From: Rhizorhabdus sp.
GTDB taxonomy: Bacteria > Pseudomonadota > Alphaproteobacteria > Sphingomonadales > Sphingomonadaceae
Direction: 5' to 3'
DNA: 5,535 nt
NCBI GenBank assembly: GCA_004297635.1
Contig: SCUQ01000136.1
Location: 1 to 5,535 of the forward strand
Both the position numbers and the translations under genes were made by a program. The notes under the pieces are model-generated. The model ran no database searches. It had not been told where the DNA came from and was given only the letters and a program-made list of their open reading frames with translations. Shown here piece by piece: positions 3,682 to 5,535 of this stretch; the stretch's first letter is position 1; every line of letters starts with the position of its first letter.

Positions 3682-5535
3682 TCACGCCGCCTTGCGCGCC
3701 GGCGTCCCCGCCGCCGCGTCGACGACCAGCCGCTCAAGCGTCTTCAGCCGGCTCGCACTGGTGATCTTGTCGCCGGTCAGGTCCGCCACATAGAAGACGT
3801 CGACCGCGCGTTCGCCATAGGTGGCGATATGGGCCGAATGGATCATCACCTTCGCCTGGAACAGCGCATGCGCAAGCGCATAGAGCAGCGCCGGGCGGTC
3901 GCGGGCGTTGACCTCGATCACGGTGTAGCGGTTCGAGGCGCGATTATCGATCAGCGCGGCGGGCTCGATCGTGAAGGCATCGGCGCGCGGCCGGGCATGC
4001 GGCTTGGCGAGCAGCCGGTCGACCAGCCGGGCGCGGTTGGCGAGCGCGTCCTCGATCGCGATCGACAGCCGCTTCATCCGGTCGTCGCCCTCGAAGGGCT
4101 GGCCGAACGGGTCCTGCACCAGCAGATTGTCGATCGCCATGCCGTCGCGCGTCGTGTGGATGCGCGCATCGATCACGCTGGCGCCCGCAAGGTGGATCGC
4201 GCCGGCGATCCGGTAGAACAGGCCCGGATGGTCCCCCGCATAGATGCTGACCAAGGTCGCGCCGCGATCGGGATCGGCGGCGGTGGTGATCGACAGCGGC
4301 TTGGCCGCAGCGTCGGACGCCTCGATCAGCCGGGCATTGCCTTCGAGGATATCGACGCTTTCGGCCACCCAATAGGCCTCGGGGAAGCGGGTGACATATT
4401 TGGCGAAGCGCGCCTCGTCCCAGCCGAGCCGCTCGCGCAGCTGCGCATGCTTGGCGTCGATCCGCTCGCGCCGGCCGGTCTGCTTGTGGCCGAGCCGCAG
4501 CACTTCCTCGGCCGCGGTGTAGAGATCGCCGAGCAGCTGGCGTTTCCAGCTGTTCCAGACGCCGGGGCCGACCGCGCGGATATCGACGATCGTCAGGCAG
4601 AACAGCAGGCGAAGCCGTTCCGGGCTCTGCACCCGCTCGGCGAAGTCGAGGATCGTCTTGAAATCGCTCAGGTCGCGCTTGAACGCGGTATCCGACATGG
4701 CGAGATGGTGGCGCACCAGCCAAGCGACCGTCTCGGTCTCCGCCGCGCTGAGTCCGAAGCGCGGGCACAGCTTCTCCGCCACCTCCGCGCCCAGCACGCT
4801 GTGATCGCCGCCGCGCCCCTTGGCGATATCGTGGAGCAGCACCGCGACATAGAGGACACGCCGCTGGACCAGGCTGGGCAGCAGCTTGGTCGACAGCGGA
4901 TGATCGTCCGCCAGCTCGCCCTTTTCGATCTGATTGAGCAGGCCGATCGCCCGGATCGAATGCTCGTCGACCGTATAATGATGGTACATGTCGAACTGCA
5001 TCTGCGCGACGACCCGGCCGAAATCGGGCACGAAGCGGCCGAACACGCCGGCCTCGTTCATCCAGCGCAGCACCGTTTCCGGCGTGTTGTGCGATGTCAG
5101 CACATCCATGAAATAGGCGTTGGCCCTGGGATCGCGGCGGATGGCATTGTCGATCAGCCGCCCGTCGCGCCCCGCCGCGCGCATCGCCAGCGGATGGATT
5201 TCCAGGCCATGCCGGTCGGCGATCGCGAACATCTGCACCAGCCGCACCGGATCCGCCGCGAAGAAATCGTCGGACGGGATGGCGAGACGGCCGCGATCGA
5301 GCACGAAGCCGTCGAGCTTCGACGGTTTGCGGCGCAGCGACGGCAGGCCGAAGCGGCGGCCCCGCCCGGCAAAGGTCTCGTCGATATGCGCGAGGAAGAT
5401 GGCGGTGAGGTCGCCGACCCGCTTCGCCATCAGGAAATAATGCTGCATGAAGCGTTCGACCGCCGATTTGCCGGGCCGTTCGGCATAGCGCATCCGCCGG
5501 GCGATTTCGGGCTGGACGTCGAAGGTCAGCCGCTC
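3682..5535 (-). CDS. glnD: PII uridylyltransferase / uridylyl-removing enzyme, C-terminal two thirds (cut by window edge)
   Basis: GlnD senses glutamine: when glutamine is low it adds UMP to PII proteins (GlnB/GlnK), and when high it removes it, controlling glutamine synthetase and nitrogen genes. The frame runs unbroken to the right edge, giving 617 visible residues that begin ERLTFDVQPEIARR; an ATG at 5493 is internal. Family members are about 900 residues, so the N-terminal nucleotidyltransferase domain lies outside. SAVERFMQHYF is a family block. The HD domain responsible for UMP removal has His192 (DEHS), His235-Asp236 (LLHDIAKGRGGDHS) and His276-His277 (RHH), counted from the edge. Two C-terminal ACT domains for glutamine sensing lie at about 426-505 and 537-610. 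All key residues expected in this part are present, so the visible part looks functional. galE follows 142 bp downstream on the same strand. Confidence 0.96.
   Translation of the reverse strand, partial: ERLTFDVQPEIARRMRYAERPGKSAVERFMQHYFLMAKRVGDLTAIFLAHIDETFAGRGRRFGLPSLRRKPSKLDGFVLDRGRLAIPSDDFFAADPVRLVQMFAIADRHGLEIHPLAMRAAGRDGRLIDNAIRRDPRANAYFMDVLTSHNTPETVLRWMNEAGVFGRFVPDFGRVVAQMQFDMYHHYTVDEHSIRAIGLLNQIEKGELADDHPLSTKLLPSLVQRRVLYVAVLLHDIAKGRGGDHSVLGAEVAEKLCPRFGLSAAETETVAWLVRHHLAMSDTAFKRDLSDFKTILDFAERVQSPERLRLLFCLTIVDIRAVGPGVWNSWKRQLLGDLYTAAEEVLRLGHKQTGRRERIDAKHAQLRERLGWDEARFAKYVTRFPEAYWVAESVDILEGNARLIEASDAAAKPLSITTAADPDRGATLVSIYAGDHPGLFYRIAGAIHLAGASVIDARIHTTRDGMAIDNLLVQDPFGQPFEGDDRMKRLSIAIEDALANRARLVDRLLAKPHARPRADAFTIEPAALIDNRASNRYTVIEVNARDRPALLYALAHALFQAKVMIHSAHIATYGERAVDVFYVADLTGDKITSASRLKTLERLVVDAAAGTPARKAA

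Noticed and set aside
3944..4768. A 274-codon alternate frame on the same strand as glnD
   Set aside because: It is an out-of-frame reading of glnD with extreme Arg/Ala content. The glnD frame is continuous and carries the HD and ACT motifs.
3682..5493. Treating the ATG at 5493 as the start of a complete 603-residue protein
   Set aside because: The frame continues without a stop to the window edge with conserved GlnD sequence (ERLTFDVQPEIARR), so the gene is truncated by the window and this ATG is internal.
2535..5535. glnD-galE as a dedicated operon linking nitrogen sensing to polysaccharide synthesis
   Set aside because: The 142-bp gap with hairpins and a possible galE promoter argues against tight co-transcription, and I know of no functional link specific to this pair.

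Overview
The window is GC-rich bacterial chromosome, most likely from an alphaproteobacterium of the Sphingomonadales. This is inferred from base composition, the alphaproteobacterial character of the proteins, and a long inverted repeat between two genes whose arm resembles a hairpin sequence I remember as abundant in sphingomonad genomes. No mobile-element genes, tRNA, rRNA or CRISPR array were found, and I do not see a new multi-gene system. The coding content is ordinary. The less ordinary signals lie in the intergenic regions.

Layout: (1) At the left edge only the first seven codons of a leftward gene are visible (1-21). (2) A 361-bp gap (22-382) holds a strong rightward intrinsic terminator at 271-304 with no rightward gene before it. 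Several possible stem-loops and a C/U-rich linker precede it, so I propose a small RNA of about 100 nt at roughly 206-304. The gap also holds a possible leftward promoter and a perfect stem-loop in the leader of the left-edge gene. (3) phaZ, an intracellular polyhydroxyalkanoate depolymerase, runs leftward (383-1600). (4) A 129-bp divergent control region (1601-1729) has candidate promoters in both directions, an 8-bp inverted repeat around them and a 9-bp hairpin in the phaZ leader. (5) A glutathione S-transferase family gene runs rightward; the ribosome-binding site favours a start at 1730. (6) A 134-bp element with 30-bp perfect inverted arms fills the space between the converging GST and galE genes. 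(7) galE, UDP-glucose 4-epimerase, runs leftward (2535-3539) and may be translated from a leaderless mRNA. (8) A 142-bp gap contains a GC-rich palindrome. (9) glnD, the PII uridylyltransferase/uridylyl-removing enzyme, runs leftward and is cut by the right edge, so only its C-terminal 617 residues are seen.

The genes do not form one pathway. PhaZ mobilises stored carbon polymer, GlnD reads glutamine status and modifies PII proteins, and GalE supplies UDP-galactose for surface polysaccharides. Carbon storage and nitrogen sensing are physiologically linked in many proteobacteria, but the orientations and gaps do not suggest one operon. glnD and galE share a strand with a 142-bp gap and could be partly co-transcribed.
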